DNA of 64,000 nt. Source: Parasegetibacter sp. NRK P23 (GTDB lineage Bacteria > Bacteroidota > Bacteroidia > Chitinophagales > Chitinophagaceae). The notes under the pieces are model-generated. The model did not search any database, was not told the DNA's origin, and saw only the letters and a program-made list of their open reading frames with translations. The translations under genes were made by a program, and so were the position numbers. The stretch lies in NCBI RefSeq assembly GCF_023721715.1, contig NZ_JAMDLG010000001.1, positions 181,001 to 245,000 of the forward strand, written 5' to 3'. Positions 16,936 through 25,841 of the stretch are shown here, one piece after another; the stretch's first letter is position 1; every line of letters begins with the position of its first letter.

Positions 16936-18318
16936 TTGCTGAAAATTTTATTGTTGGATACACCACCATTTACACTGAAAGCCCGCGACTTCGGCCCTGA
17001 TTTCAAATGGGGCGTAGCTGTGGCCGCCGCTCAAAACGAAGGCGCCTGGAACCAGGATGGCAGAGGACCCTCCATCTGGGATGTTTTTTCACGGAGGCAG
17101 GGTAAGGTAAAAAACGGGCACAGACCCACCATCGCCTGCGATTTTTACCACCGTTACAAAGACGATCTGATGCTGGTGAAAGCACTGGGATTTAAGGTGT
17201 TCCGTTTCTCCATATCCTGGTCACGGGTGCTGCCCGAAGGGACCGGGAAGGTCAACAAAGAAGGACTGCAATTCTACCATAACCTGATCGATGAGTGTCT
17301 GGCGCTCGGTATTGAACCCTGGATCACCTTGTACCATTGGGACCTGCCCCAGGCTTTGGAAAAACAAGGGGGCTGGACGAGCCACCTCATCAACCGCTGG
17401 TTCAACCGTTTCGCCACACTCTGCGCGGAAGAATTTGGCGACAGGGTGAAACACTGGATCGTGCTCAACGAACCCATGGGCTTTACCTCGCTTGGTTATA
17501 TGCTCGGGAAACACGCACCGGGCAGAACGGGACTCTCCAATTTCCTGCCCGCCGTGCACCACGCCGCACTCGCCCAGGCCGATGGGGGAAGGATACTGCG
17601 TGACTCCGTTAAAAAAGCGCATATAGGTACGAGTTTTTCCTGCTCCGAAGTGCTGCCTTACACGGATTCAACTTTGGATATCCAGGCCGCCAACCGGATG
17701 GATATCCTCCTCAACCGGTTATTCATTGAGCCTGCTTTAGGTAAAGGTTTCCCGGATGAAGGCATGCAGTTGCTCGAAAAACTCCGTCTGCACAATACCA
17801 CCTGGAAATATACCAACCGTTATGCCTTCGATTTCGACTTCATTGGCCTGCAACATTATTTCCCGGTGGTGATCCGCCACAATTCATTTATACCCATCAT
17901 TCAGGCATCGGAGGTAAAACCGGTTACGAGGAAAGTGCCACATACCGCGATGAAATGGGAAGTGAACCCTAACGCGTTTTACCATATCCTGAAAAAGTTC
18001 TGGAAATACGGCGCGGTAAAAGAAATCATTGTTACCGAAAACGGTGCGGCGTACCACGATCAACTAAAAGATGGCGTGGTGAATGATGTGGAGCGCATCA
18101 GTTACTTCCAGCAATACATTCAGGCGATGATGCGTGCAAAGAAAGAAGGCGTTAATGTGAAGGGATACCTCGCGTGGAGTTTAATGGACAATTTTGAATG
18201 GGCGGAAGGCTATCAGGCACGCTTTGGATTGGTGCATGTGGATTTTAAAACACAACTCAGAACCATCAAAAATTCGGGGTATTGGTTCAGAAGCTTTCTC
18301 GGTGGCCATTCCGGATAA
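16936..18318 (+). CDS. Glycoside hydrolase family 1 beta-glucosidase-type enzyme
   Basis: About 450-460 residues. GH1 landmarks: FKWGVAVAAAQNEGAWNQDG, RFSISWSRVLPEG, WITLYHWDLPQALEK, acid/base Glu in HWIVLNEPMG, nucleophile Glu in IIVTENGAAYHD, and LAWSLMDNFEWAEGYQARFGL near the end. The lack of a signal peptide suggests a cytoplasmic enzyme hydrolysing beta-glycosides taken up by the cell; the aglycone is unknown. The start is uncertain: no ATG occurs before the conserved core, and TTG codons at 16936, 16951 and 16954 are the candidates. No sugar transporter is adjacent. Confidence 0.9.
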   Translation: MLKILLLDTPPFTLKARDFGPDFKWGVAVAAAQNEGAWNQDGRGPSIWDVFSRRQGKVKNGHRPTIACDFYHRYKDDLMLVKALGFKVFRFSISWSRVLPEGTGKVNKEGLQFYHNLIDECLALGIEPWITLYHWDLPQALEKQGGWTSHLINRWFNRFATLCAEEFGDRVKHWIVLNEPMGFTSLGYMLGKHAPGRTGLSNFLPAVHHAALAQADGGRILRDSVKKAHIGTSFSCSEVLPYTDSTLDIQAANRMDILLNRLFIEPALGKGFPDEGMQLLEKLRLHNTTWKYTNRYAFDFDFIGLQHYFPVVIRHNSFIPIIQASEVKPVTRKVPHTAMKWEVNPNAFYHILKKFWKYGAVKEIIVTENGAAYHDQLKDGVVNDVERISYFQQYIQAMMRAKKEGVNVKGYLAWSLMDNFEWAEGYQARFGLVHVDFKTQLRTIKNSGYWFRSFLGGHSG

Positions 18319-18540
18319 GTGGAACCTCTTAAACTGGTGTAATGATTACAGTTATTATATGGAAAAAACAAGCCAAAAGCTTTTGTATTCAACTCATTGT
18401 GGCGAAATTTACCCTATAAGAAATCCAAGCATCTTTAGAAAAGCCAAAAGGTCTGATTTTCTGTAAAAAACTTTTTTAAATCCAATTCCGTTGAAGAGAT
18501 CATTACCCGTACTCTGAGCATCTAAGCATCTAAAGGGTTT
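18319..18540. other. Gene-free AT-rich stretch after the GH1 gene
   Basis: About 220 nt with no convincing coding frame, RNA fold or promoter. A short tandem repeat (GCATCTAA twice near 18518) is the only feature seen. Confidence 0.5.
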
Positions 18541-18541
18541 G

Positions 18542-18576
18542 TCCCCGTTTTTCGTAAGCGGGGATATTTTTTGAAA
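18542..18576 (+). terminator. Possible terminator of the GH1 gene
   Basis: TCCCCG and CGGGGA pair around an 11-nt loop and are followed by TATTTTTTG. The stem is short (6 bp), but the U-rich tail is good. The stronger hairpin at 18583 follows directly. Confidence 0.5.
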
Positions 18577-18582
18577 GCATAA

Positions 18583-18615
18583 AAAAAGCAACCGCCCAAA
18601 CGGTTGCTTTTTCTT
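18583..18615. terminator. Bidirectional terminator between GH1 and the FadL-type gene
   Basis: AAAAAGCAACCG (18583-18594) pairs perfectly with CGGTTGCTTTTT (18601-18612) around CCCAAA. A-run and T-run flank both sides, so it can stop transcription from the left and from the minus-strand gene ending at 18632. Confidence 0.85.
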
Positions 18616-18631
18616 TATGGTAATTTGTTGT

Positions 18632-20200
18632 TTAGAGTTTCACCCCAAAGGTCAGGGCCACATTGCCGTAGTTCCCTTTGATGTCGGCGAATGTATTTTG
18701 TTTATCACCGAGGCGATAAGGGAAATTCACATCTTTAGAAACATTGTGGACGTAAGTCAGGTCTATAAAAATACCGTTGTCTCGATAGCCCAGTCCTCCG
18801 CTCAGCAGCATGCGGTTGCTTTTCAACGCTTCATCTTCATAAGGGTTACCATAGTAGGCAAATCCGGCGCGTGCCATAATGGTGTGGAACTTCAGTTCTC
18901 CGCCCATACGGAAGTTGAAAACGCCCTTATAGTAGTCCTTTATAACATTGTTCAGGTCTGTATAGAATTGATCGTTCCCGGTATTGATGGAAGACCCGTC
19001 CCTGAAACGCGAACCGTTATACGTAACATATTCCACGTCTGCCGTAATGAATCCTTTCTGCCTGCGGGTATCTTCCGTTTCCCTGATCACATAAGAGGCG
19101 CTGGCGATGAATTTCCAGGGAGTGGTGACATCATATTGTATTTCCGGGGAACTATTGCCATAGATCGTTCTGCTGTCGGCGCTATCGAGGCTGGGGACAT
19201 TGATGTTCATCTGGGTGGGGTAATTTTCGATATCCCGTACCATTTTTCCATAGAAAGTTTCATCCATGCCGTAAATGGTGGGGGTGTGTATGGCCGCGCC
19301 CAGGCGGAGGTATTCTTCGGGTTTGAACATCACACCCAGTTTGGCATTCAGTCCAACGCCCTTGGAAGAATATTCTTCATAATAGCTGGCGTAATTAAAA
19401 TTGTTATTGGTATTACCGGTTTCATCGGCTTCTCTGAAATAGGTGGTCCTGCTGTAATTCATGATGGGAATCCCTACGCTTCCCCCGATCATGAACTTAT
19501 CGTTGCGGTTCCCTGCGAAGCCGATGGCTATTTCCGTAACGCCACCTTTGGTGGTGACGTCTTTTTGCTGGCTCAAAAGTACGCCGGTATTGTTGATGAG
19601 TGCGTCGCGCCAGGGTAGTCCCACCACCTGGAGGTTACCATTGATGGTGGCGGTGTCTATAAGGTAGTTGTAGAGCGCGAGATTGGTCCCCAGAGAGAGC
19701 CGGTCGTTTGTCTCGTCGATCGGGAGGCCTGAATTCGCGAATTCTTCGGCGTATTGTTCGGAGAAAGAACTGAAATCGTTCTGCCCCCGGTAGCTGAATT
19801 TATTGTTGAAGTCAGCGGTCCTGTTCACGGCTATGGAAAAGGCTTTGCTGGTCCATTTGCTGTAACGGTCTCCATATCCGAAAACGAATCCCGAGGTACC
19901 GAAACTGAAATTGTTTTTATTGGCCGATTGGTCGGTGCCCCTGAAATTTCCCTTGTTGCTGAGAAACTGGAAGCCGGGGCTCAATACGAGTTCACTGGTT
20001 TTATACTGACCAAGTCCTGCCGGGTTCACGAAAGTAGCATGGATATCGCCCCCGAGGGAACCCATGGCGCCGCCGATGGCCATAATACGTGCACTGGCTT
20101 TGGGGTTGGTGCCGGAATACCTGAGTACATCTTCCGGTGTTTGGGCAAAACCATTCAACGTCAGCAATCCTGCTGCTGATAAGAGGAGTGTATATTTCAT
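18632..20200 (-). CDS. OmpP1/FadL/TodX-type outer-membrane protein
   Basis: 522 residues with a signal peptide cut after GFAQ (about residue 19). The mature N-terminus TPEDVLRYSGTNPKASARIM and the segment AIGGAMGSLGGDIHATFVNPAGLGQYKTSEL resemble the hatch region of FadL-like barrels in Bacteroidota. The rest is rich in alternating beta-strands with aromatic ends, finishing in VALTFGVKL. Family members carry hydrophobic compounds across the outer membrane; the substrate here is unknown. The assignment rests on pattern, not alignment. It may be co-transcribed with the lipoprotein gene upstream (91-nt gap containing a hairpin). Confidence 0.75.
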   Translation of the reverse strand: MKYTLLLSAAGLLTLNGFAQTPEDVLRYSGTNPKASARIMAIGGAMGSLGGDIHATFVNPAGLGQYKTSELVLSPGFQFLSNKGNFRGTDQSANKNNFSFGTSGFVFGYGDRYSKWTSKAFSIAVNRTADFNNKFSYRGQNDFSSFSEQYAEEFANSGLPIDETNDRLSLGTNLALYNYLIDTATINGNLQVVGLPWRDALINNTGVLLSQQKDVTTKGGVTEIAIGFAGNRNDKFMIGGSVGIPIMNYSRTTYFREADETGNTNNNFNYASYYEEYSSKGVGLNAKLGVMFKPEEYLRLGAAIHTPTIYGMDETFYGKMVRDIENYPTQMNINVPSLDSADSRTIYGNSSPEIQYDVTTPWKFIASASYVIRETEDTRRQKGFITADVEYVTYNGSRFRDGSSINTGNDQFYTDLNNVIKDYYKGVFNFRMGGELKFHTIMARAGFAYYGNPYEDEALKSNRMLLSGGLGYRDNGIFIDLTYVHNVSKDVNFPYRLGDKQNTFADIKGNYGNVALTFGVKL

Positions 20201-20241
20201 TTCAATGGGATGTCTGTTGCTGAAAATAGTGCTTTCAAAGA

Positions 20242-20262
20242 GAGCCGGTGGTATGCCGGCTC
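20242..20262 (-). terminator. Hairpin between the Asn/Tyr-rich lipoprotein gene and the FadL-type gene
   Basis: GAGCCGG pairs with CCGGCTC around a 7-nt loop; on the minus strand TCTTTG follows. The stem is strong but the U-tract weak, so partial termination or mRNA stabilisation is as likely as full termination. Confidence 0.4.
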
Positions 20263-20291
20263 CTTGTATGGTCTAAAAAATCATTCCCTTG

Positions 20292-21080
20292 TTAGTTTCC
20301 ACCTCTTCCCGGACGGGCTACGCCACCACCGCCACCTGTAGATCCGCCACTGCTGCGGCTGGATCCGGAAGACGATGACCCGGTATTGGTCGGGTTATAA
20401 GTTCTTGTGGGTGTATAACTGTTGTTATTGGCCGGAGGGGTGTACGTATTGTTATTATTCTGCCTGTATTGTGTGTTGTTCGAGTTGTTGTAACCCCTGT
20501 TAGCGTTGGTATTGCCATTCCTAAACCCGTCGTTTACCTTGTATTTGTTGTTGTTTGACGGTGAGGTAGGACTGGTATTGCTATTAGTATAGCCATTTTT
20601 ATAGCTGTAAGGGTTAAACGGCTGCGGCCTTACATTGTTCTTCGGCAGTGTTACGGTTCCACCCGATCCCGGTTTGCCCGGATAGATTGGATAATAGGGC
20701 ATCACCAGCACCGGCGGCATATAAGGATTATAGAAATTATTCCAGTACCAGTAATTGTTCCAACCGGTATTGTAGCCTATCCCGAAATTATTTCCATAAA
20801 AATAGGGATTGTTGATGCCGTAAATGCTGTTGTAGTAGTAAGGATCCAATGCCGACCACCTGTTCCTGTTCCGCACCATCATGCGCAGGTAACGGTCATC
20901 CGGGTCTTCGTAATTATTGTATTGGTTATTCTGGCGGTTTTCCATCACCACATAGGCATCGCCCTCCCTGCCGGGAGAATAATACACATCGTCGGGCGTT
21001 TGACCGGCCTTGTACGCAGTGGAACAGGCCGATAAACTGATCGCCGTAATTGCGCCGAGAAGGAAATATTTTGAAATCAT
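20292..21080 (-). CDS. Asn/Tyr/Ser-rich low-complexity lipoprotein
   Basis: 262 residues, function not recognised. The signal peptide ends in lipobox LSAC (Cys19). The first 60 mature residues look ordered (STAYKAGQTPDDVYYSPGRE; DDRYLRMMVRNRNRW). From about residue 85 the chain becomes extremely rich in Tyr, Asn, Pro and Gly, with runs such as YNTGWNNYWYWNNFYNP. It ends in a Ser/Gly tail (GSSSSGSSRSSGGSTGGGGG). Such composition suggests a disordered surface or periplasmic linker. It is followed by the FadL-type gene on the same strand. Confidence 0.7.
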   Translation of the reverse strand: MISKYFLLGAITAISLSACSTAYKAGQTPDDVYYSPGREGDAYVVMENRQNNQYNNYEDPDDRYLRMMVRNRNRWSALDPYYYNSIYGINNPYFYGNNFGIGYNTGWNNYWYWNNFYNPYMPPVLVMPYYPIYPGKPGSGGTVTLPKNNVRPQPFNPYSYKNGYTNSNTSPTSPSNNNKYKVNDGFRNGNTNANRGYNNSNNTQYRQNNNNTYTPPANNNSYTPTRTYNPTNTGSSSSGSSRSSGGSTGGGGGVARPGRGGN

Positions 21081-21114
21081 ATAGCAGGGTTTAATGTTTT
21101 AAAATTGAAGTTCC

Positions 21115-21122
21115 TACTTTTG
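21115..21122 (+). promoter_or_regulatory. Possible -7 element upstream of proS
   Basis: TACTTTTG fits TAnnTTTG and would give a leader of about 110 nt before proS. No properly spaced -33 TTG is present. The leader contains the near-repeats GTGAAACGGCC and GTGAAACCGCTG but no recognised riboswitch or T-box. Confidence 0.35.
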
Positions 21123-21241
21123 CGTGCTGAAATTTTGGATACTCCGGTTTTTCAGACACGTATAAAATTAAGTTTTTTTATCGGTGAAACGGCCAAATGT
21201 GCCTGTGAAACCGCTGTTAAAGTTGCCTAAACAACAATATT

Positions 21242-22720
21242 ATGAGCAAAGAGATCACTTCGCGCGCGCAGGATTATTCCCAATGGTACAACGACCTTAT
21301 CATCAAAGGAAGCCTGGCTGATTATTCAGCCGTAAGGGGATGTATGGTGATCAAACCGTATGGCTTTGCCCTGTGGGAGAACATGCGCGATGTGCTCGAT
21401 AAAATGTTCAAGGATACCGGACACCAGAATGCCTATTTCCCTCTGTTTGTGCCGAAGAGCTTGTTTGAAGCGGAAGAAGCGAATGCCGAAGGCTTCGCGA
21501 AGGAATGCGCCGTGGTGACCCATTACCGCCTGAAGGCGAATCCTGATAAGAAAGGCGCCCTGATGGTGGATCCCGAAGCGAAACTGGAAGAAGAACTGGT
21601 GGTGCGCCCCACAAGTGAGGCCATCATCTGGAACACTTATAAGGGATGGATACAATCCTACCGTGACCTTCCTATCCTTGTAAACCAGTGGGCCAACGTG
21701 GTGCGCTGGGAAATGCGTACCCGTCTTTTCCTGAGAACGGCGGAATTCCTCTGGCAGGAAGGGCATACGGCCCACGCCACCAAAGCGGAAGCCGTTGCCG
21801 AAACCGTGCAGATGCTGGAGGTGTATGCCGATTTTGTGGAGAACTGGATGGCGTTGCCCGTGATCAAAGGGGTGAAAACCGCGAATGAACGGTTCGCCGG
21901 TGCGGAAGATACGTATTGCATCGAAGCGCTGATGCAGGATGGAAAGGCGCTCCAGGCGGGAACCTCTCATTTCCTGGGACAGAATTTCGCCAAGGCTTTT
22001 GATGTGAAGTTCTCGGATAAAGAGAATAAACTCGATTATGTATGGGCCACCTCCTGGGGTGTATCCACCCGTTTGATCGGGGCCTTGGTAATGGCACACA
22101 GCGATGACGAAGGGCTGGTACTTCCTCCCCGCATAGCACCCGTTCAGGTGGTGATCGTACCCATCTACAAAGGCGCCGATCAGAAACTGGTGATCGATGA
22201 AAAAGTAGGCGAACTGGTGCAACAACTGAAGGCCGCGGGCGTTCGTGTGAAATACGATGACAACGACAATGCACGTCCAGGCTGGAAGTTTGCCGAATAC
22301 GAAATGAAAGGCGTGCCCATCCGTCTCGCCCTCGGTGCCCGCGATATTGAAAACAATACAGTTGAAGTAGCCCGCAGGGATACGAAAGAAAAGAGAACCT
22401 ATCCCATCGAAGGACTCGCGGGCGTGCTTACCGCACTGCTCGATGAAATCCAGGCCAATATGTTTCAAAAGGCGCTCCAATTCCGCGATGAACACATTAC
22501 GGAGGTGAATTCCTGGGATGAATTCGTGGCCACGCTCGATGGCAAAGGCGGGTTCGTTTCCGCTTTCTGGGACGGCACGTCCGAAACAGAGGAGAAGATA
22601 AAAGAGGCCACCAAAGCCACGATACGCTGTATCCCGCTGAACAATACGCAGCAGGATGGTGTTTGCGTTTTCAGTGGAAATCCCGCGAAAGAAAGGGTGT
22701 TGTTCGCAAGAGCATACTAA
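21242..22720 (+). CDS. proS: Prolyl-tRNA synthetase
   Basis: 492 residues of the short, archaeal/eukaryote-like ProRS type (class II). Visible are the start [20 protein letters not shown], motif 1 region [21 protein letters not shown], motif 2 [26 protein letters not shown] (in part), the Pro pocket [12 protein letters not shown], and motif 3 within [21 protein letters not shown]. The anticodon-binding domain follows ([34 protein letters not shown]) with a zinc-type C-terminal region. It charges tRNA-Pro in the cytoplasm. It is monocistronic and followed by an AT-rich inverted repeat. Confidence 0.96.
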   Translation: MSKEITSRAQDYSQWYNDLIIKGSLADYSAVRGCMVIKPYGFALWENMRDVLDKMFKDTGHQNAYFPLFVPKSLFEAEEANAEGFAKECAVVTHYRLKANPDKKGALMVDPEAKLEEELVVRPTSEAIIWNTYKGWIQSYRDLPILVNQWANVVRWEMRTRLFLRTAEFLWQEGHTAHATKAEAVAETVQMLEVYADFVENWMALPVIKGVKTANERFAGAEDTYCIEALMQDGKALQAGTSHFLGQNFAKAFDVKFSDKENKLDYVWATSWGVSTRLIGALVMAHSDDEGLVLPPRIAPVQVVIVPIYKGADQKLVIDEKVGELVQQLKAAGVRVKYDDNDNARPGWKFAEYEMKGVPIRLALGARDIENNTVEVARRDTKEKRTYPIEGLAGVLTALLDEIQANMFQKALQFRDEHITEVNSWDEFVATLDGKGGFVSAFWDGTSETEEKIKEATKATIRCIPLNNTQQDGVCVFSGNPAKERVLFARAY

Positions 22721-22729
22721 GAGAATTCT

Positions 22730-22765
22730 GAATTTTGGATGTTGAAAATCCATCATCCAAAATTC
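22730..22765. repeat. AT-rich intergenic inverted repeat, copy 2
   Basis: GAATTTTGGATG (22730-22741) and CATCCAAAATTC (22754-22765) are perfect 12-bp arms around a 12-nt loop that itself contains ATCCAT. Same sequence type as the repeats at 15903 and 44768. It sits just after the proS stop and may end transcription or stabilise the mRNA. Confidence 0.75.
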
Positions 22766-22803
22766 AAAATCAAATATTATCTTGTCCATAAATAACCCTA
22801 TTT

Positions 22804-23268
22804 ATGGAGCAACAACAAAATCTTTTCGATCTCCAGATCGATGCATTTACCACCAATTATTTGTCTGAATCGGCCAAATGGGCCAAGTTCCTGGCTGTGA
22901 TCGGCTTTATCGTTTGCGGCATCATGGTGCTGGTGGCCCTTTTCGCAGGGTCAATTATGGCCGCGATGTTCTCATCCACCGGAATGGATATGCCGGGTGC
23001 AGGCGCGGCGGCTGGTGTGGCGGGAATAGGTTTTACTATTACCATGCTGGTAATTGTATTGCTGTACTTCTTTCCGTGTTTGTATCTTTTCCGTTTCGCT
23101 TCTAAAATGCAGACCGCTATCCGTACCAACGACCAGCAGCAGTTGGTGGCGGCCTTTGCTAACCTGAAGTCGTGGTTCAAGTTCCTCGGGATACTGACCA
23201 TCATCTTCATTTCGCTTTACGCGTTGATGTTCATCATCCAGGTCGCGGCTTTTTCAGCCCTGTCTTAA
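22804..23268 (+). CDS. DUF5362-family membrane protein
   Basis: 154 residues. The N-terminal LFDLQIDAFTTNYLSESAKWAKFLAVIGFI motif (in part) is typical of DUF5362. There are three or four hydrophobic helices (about 28-55, 68-95, 120-150) with a short basic loop KMQTAIRTNDQQQLVAAFANL between them. The function of the family is unknown; it is an inner-membrane protein. The last 4 nt overlap the convergent RDD-protein gene. Confidence 0.8.
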   Translation: MEQQQNLFDLQIDAFTTNYLSESAKWAKFLAVIGFIVCGIMVLVALFAGSIMAAMFSSTGMDMPGAGAAAGVAGIGFTITMLVIVLLYFFPCLYLFRFASKMQTAIRTNDQQQLVAAFANLKSWFKFLGILTIIFISLYALMFIIQVAAFSALS

Positions 23269-23981
23269 TTGTTGGTGTAGAAATTATAATCTTTCAGCAG
23301 CGTCCGGAGGAAATCTTCGGGCGCTTCTTCTGTTTTTATACCCAGTTTCTGGCAAACCCGCTCAGCTACCGAGGCATTAAGGGTAAAATCAGGTTTCTTC
23401 TTACCCGCCTGAACGATATTCTTCAACGTATTGATGTCCTTATCCGACAACTGCATCACAGCGGGGTATTTCGGCACATAATGTTCTTCCACTGTTTCAA
23501 ATAAAGTGTCCTGCCAGGATAGATCATTGCGGGTATCAATCACCAGCGTACCGGCTACCAGGTCGCCCAGTCGTTGGGAAGAGGGGGTAAGTACAATGGA
23601 AAGCAGCGCCGGGATACCCCAGGGCATCATGTCGATCAGGCGGAACATCCAGCGCAGCATATACTGGCTCATGGTCGGGGCGCCACCTTCGGCCGTAATC
23701 ACTCTGATCTTCAGTAATTTTTTTCCTACCGATTGCCCGTTCAGCAATGCCTCACAAAGCAGGTGGTACAACAGGTAGGGGAGTGTTAAAAGCGCCTCCA
23801 TCCATCCCCATAAACGGAAACGGTACAAACTGAAGGCTTCCCCAAAGATCAGGTTCACGATATAAAAATAAGAGAGCAGGATCACGAAGTCCACGATCCA
23901 TGCCAGCAATCGCTTGTGGAAAGGCGCCAGCCTGAAGGCCACTTCAATATTAAAACCAGTATCCAGGAGAACCACCGACAT
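23265..23981 (-). CDS. RDD-family membrane protein
   Basis: 238 residues. The RDD domain lies in the first 150 residues: NIEVAFRLAPFHKRLLAWIVD (Arg-Asp pair), a helix with VILLSYFYIVNLIF, GQSVGKKLLKIRVI, then a second helix and the LGDLVAGTLVIDTR ending. A soluble C-terminal tail of about 80 residues follows. RDD proteins are inner-membrane proteins of varied and mostly unproven roles. It is divergent from the SpoIIM-DUF4129-DUF4350-MoxR-DUF58 operon with a 92-nt gap; RDD genes commonly accompany such operons, so shared function and shared promoter region are likely. Confidence 0.9.
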   Translation of the reverse strand: MSVVLLDTGFNIEVAFRLAPFHKRLLAWIVDFVILLSYFYIVNLIFGEAFSLYRFRLWGWMEALLTLPYLLYHLLCEALLNGQSVGKKLLKIRVITAEGGAPTMSQYMLRWMFRLIDMMPWGIPALLSIVLTPSSQRLGDLVAGTLVIDTRNDLSWQDTLFETVEEHYVPKYPAVMQLSDKDINTLKNIVQAGKKKPDFTLNASVAERVCQKLGIKTEEAPEDFLRTLLKDYNFYTNN

Positions 23982-24073
23982 ATTTTCAAAGTTGGCGTGA
24001 AGATTGGAAATTTATCTGTTATATTTATTCCCGTTAAACCAGGTTATTTCTTCGTGAATGTAAACATTTACCT

Positions 24074-25039
24074 GTGAGAGAAGGATTTTTCGTCAGGAAA
24101 AATATCGACAAGTGGAAAAAATACCAGCATGAACCTTCCGATGACCCCGATGAAACGGCACACCGGTTCACCGATCTCGTCAACGATCTTGGTTATGCGC
24201 GCACTTTTTATCCTGCGAGTAATGTTACCCGTTACCTCAACGGACTCGCCTCGCAAACTTATCTCTCCATCTTCAGCAACAAAAAAGAAAAAAAATCACG
24301 GCTCCTGGATTTCTGGCGCAAGGAACTGCCCCTCGTGGTAAGGAAACACCACCGGCAACTGTTGTACGCGTTCCTTGTATTTGTGTCATGCGCTATTCTC
24401 GCCGCTTTCTCCGCCGCGCAGGACGATAGTTTCGTAAGAGGAGTGCTGGGCAACGAGTATGTTGAAATGACGGAAGACAATATCTCGCGCGGCGATCCCT
24501 TCGGCGTCTATAAAAGCCAGGACCAGCTCACCATGTTCATCCGCATCGCGCTCAACAATATCCAGGTGTCTTTCCTGGCTTTTGTAATGGGCTTCTTTTT
24601 TTCCATCGGTACCATCTGGATATTGTTTATCAATGGGGTCATGCTCGGGGCGTTCCAGTATTATTTTTTCTCCAAAGGGCTCGGCTGGGATTCCGTGCTG
24701 GTCATCTGGATACATGGCACACTGGAAATTTTATCCATCATACTTTCAGGTGGCGCGGGACTTGTTTTGGGCAACAGCATCCTTTTTCCCGGCACGAAAA
24801 CAAGGGGACAATCACTGAAAGCCGGTGCGAAAGACGGTGTAAAACTGATGATCGGGTTAGTGCCCGTTTTTATCTGCGCCGCATTCCTCGAAGGATTTAT
24901 CACCCGCCACACCAGCATGCCCGTTTGGTTGAGCATCGCCATCCTGGCGGGGTCGCTCTGGTTCATGGTATGGTACTTTGTTTGGTATCCCGTCCGATTG
25001 GCGCGTAATGTTGAATCTTCAAACCCGGCCCATGCGTAA
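24074..25039 (+). CDS. Stage II sporulation protein M-like membrane protein
   Basis: 321 residues beginning at GTG. A cytoplasmic N-terminal part of about 95 residues is rich in charges (NIDKWKKYQHEPSDDPDETA); five or six membrane helices follow (for example LLYAFLVFVSCAILAAFSAA; VSFLAFVMGFFFSIGTIWIL; LVIWIHGTLEILSIILSGGAGL). The SpoIIM signature HGTLEI-x-SIILSGGAGL is clear. Non-sporulating bacteria carry this family in MoxR-linked operons, not for sporulation; the role there is unproven. The end overlaps the next gene by 8 nt, giving coupled translation. Confidence 0.88.
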   Translation: MREGFFVRKNIDKWKKYQHEPSDDPDETAHRFTDLVNDLGYARTFYPASNVTRYLNGLASQTYLSIFSNKKEKKSRLLDFWRKELPLVVRKHHRQLLYAFLVFVSCAILAAFSAAQDDSFVRGVLGNEYVEMTEDNISRGDPFGVYKSQDQLTMFIRIALNNIQVSFLAFVMGFFFSIGTIWILFINGVMLGAFQYYFFSKGLGWDSVLVIWIHGTLEILSIILSGGAGLVLGNSILFPGTKTRGQSLKAGAKDGVKLMIGLVPVFICAAFLEGFITRHTSMPVWLSIAILAGSLWFMVWYFVWYPVRLARNVESSNPAHA

Positions 25040-25841
25040 AATAGTGTTGCTGGGACTTTTGTTGATGGGAGGTCTGGTACGGGCGCAGGAAAAATCCCTC
25101 AAAACCTATCTCGATGAATCGGGAGAGACGGATTCCGTAGAGGTGTTATCCGTTGAAGATTGGGAAGAAGAAACCGATAGTATAGAACAAACCGATAGTA
25201 TTGTAATCCCGCCGAAAGACCCGCCATCGTTAAGAACCATTGCTGAAGCGGAACTGAATGCGAAAAAAAAGGATCCCACCTTCATATATGCGAACGATTC
25301 CACTTACTGGGAAAAGAAAAAACCAAAAAGAAAAGAACAGAAAAGCTTCTGGGATTTTCTCGACACAAAAGAATTCATGTGGATCATTTATGGCCTGATG
25401 GGAATCATATTCCTGACCTTGCTGTATTTCTTTATCGTCAAACAAAAACTGAGCTTTTTCAGCCCCGGTTCCCGCAGGAAAAAGGTCGAAGGAGAACAAG
25501 TGTTTTCACCCGGATCGGCACCCGATTATGCCCTGCTCTGGAAAGAAGCCGAGGCAAACCGTGATTGGCGCATGGCGCTGCGGTACAGGTTCCTGCAATT
25601 GCTCCTTGATCTTGACCAGAAGGAATTGATCCGTTTTTCCCCGGATGCCCCCAACAGTTTATACACCCGCCAGCTGGCCGGAAATATACCTGCTGAAAAA
25701 GGGGAAGAACCCGTGCGGTTGTTCAGGCAACTGGTGAAAGTATATGAATATTCCTGGTATGGCAATCTGCCGCTCGAAGAGCGCAGGTACCAGCGCTCCG
25801 TAGAGCAAATCAGATCATTTTCTAAAAACGGTGCGCTGTGA
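25032..25841 (+). CDS. DUF4129 domain-containing membrane protein
   Basis: 269 residues from ATG 25032. A signal-type N-terminus (MRKIVLLGLLLMGGLVRAQ) is followed by an acidic periplasmic stretch (EDWEEETDSIEQTDSI), then a Lys/Glu-rich linker and one membrane helix near residue 120 (MWIIYGLMGIIFLTLLYFFI). The cytoplasmic C-terminal DUF4129 part has DYALLWKEAEANRDWRMALRYRFLQLLLDLDQ and VKVYEYSWYGNLPLEERRY. The order signal-TM-DUF4129 is common in MoxR-DUF58 operons. It overlaps SpoIIM (8 nt) and DUF4350 (4 nt). Confidence 0.85.
   Translation: MRKIVLLGLLLMGGLVRAQEKSLKTYLDESGETDSVEVLSVEDWEEETDSIEQTDSIVIPPKDPPSLRTIAEAELNAKKKDPTFIYANDSTYWEKKKPKRKEQKSFWDFLDTKEFMWIIYGLMGIIFLTLLYFFIVKQKLSFFSPGSRRKKVEGEQVFSPGSAPDYALLWKEAEANRDWRMALRYRFLQLLLDLDQKELIRFSPDAPNSLYTRQLAGNIPAEKGEEPVRLFRQLVKVYEYSWYGNLPLEERRYQRSVEQIRSFSKNGAL

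Noticed and set aside
18617..19618. A long plus-strand frame opposite the FadL-type gene
   Set aside because: The minus-strand protein has a signal peptide and porin-type pattern; the plus frame has no start signal or recognisable domain.
21081..21241. Possible T-box or amino-acid riboswitch before proS
   Set aside because: No T-box core sequence, specifier loop or terminator/antiterminator pair is visible, and T-boxes are not expected in Bacteroidota.
21326..22789. A 487-codon open frame antisense to proS
   Set aside because: Its His-, Phe- and Arg-rich product has no family signature and it mirrors a clear ProRS gene; it arises from the codon use of proS on the other strand.
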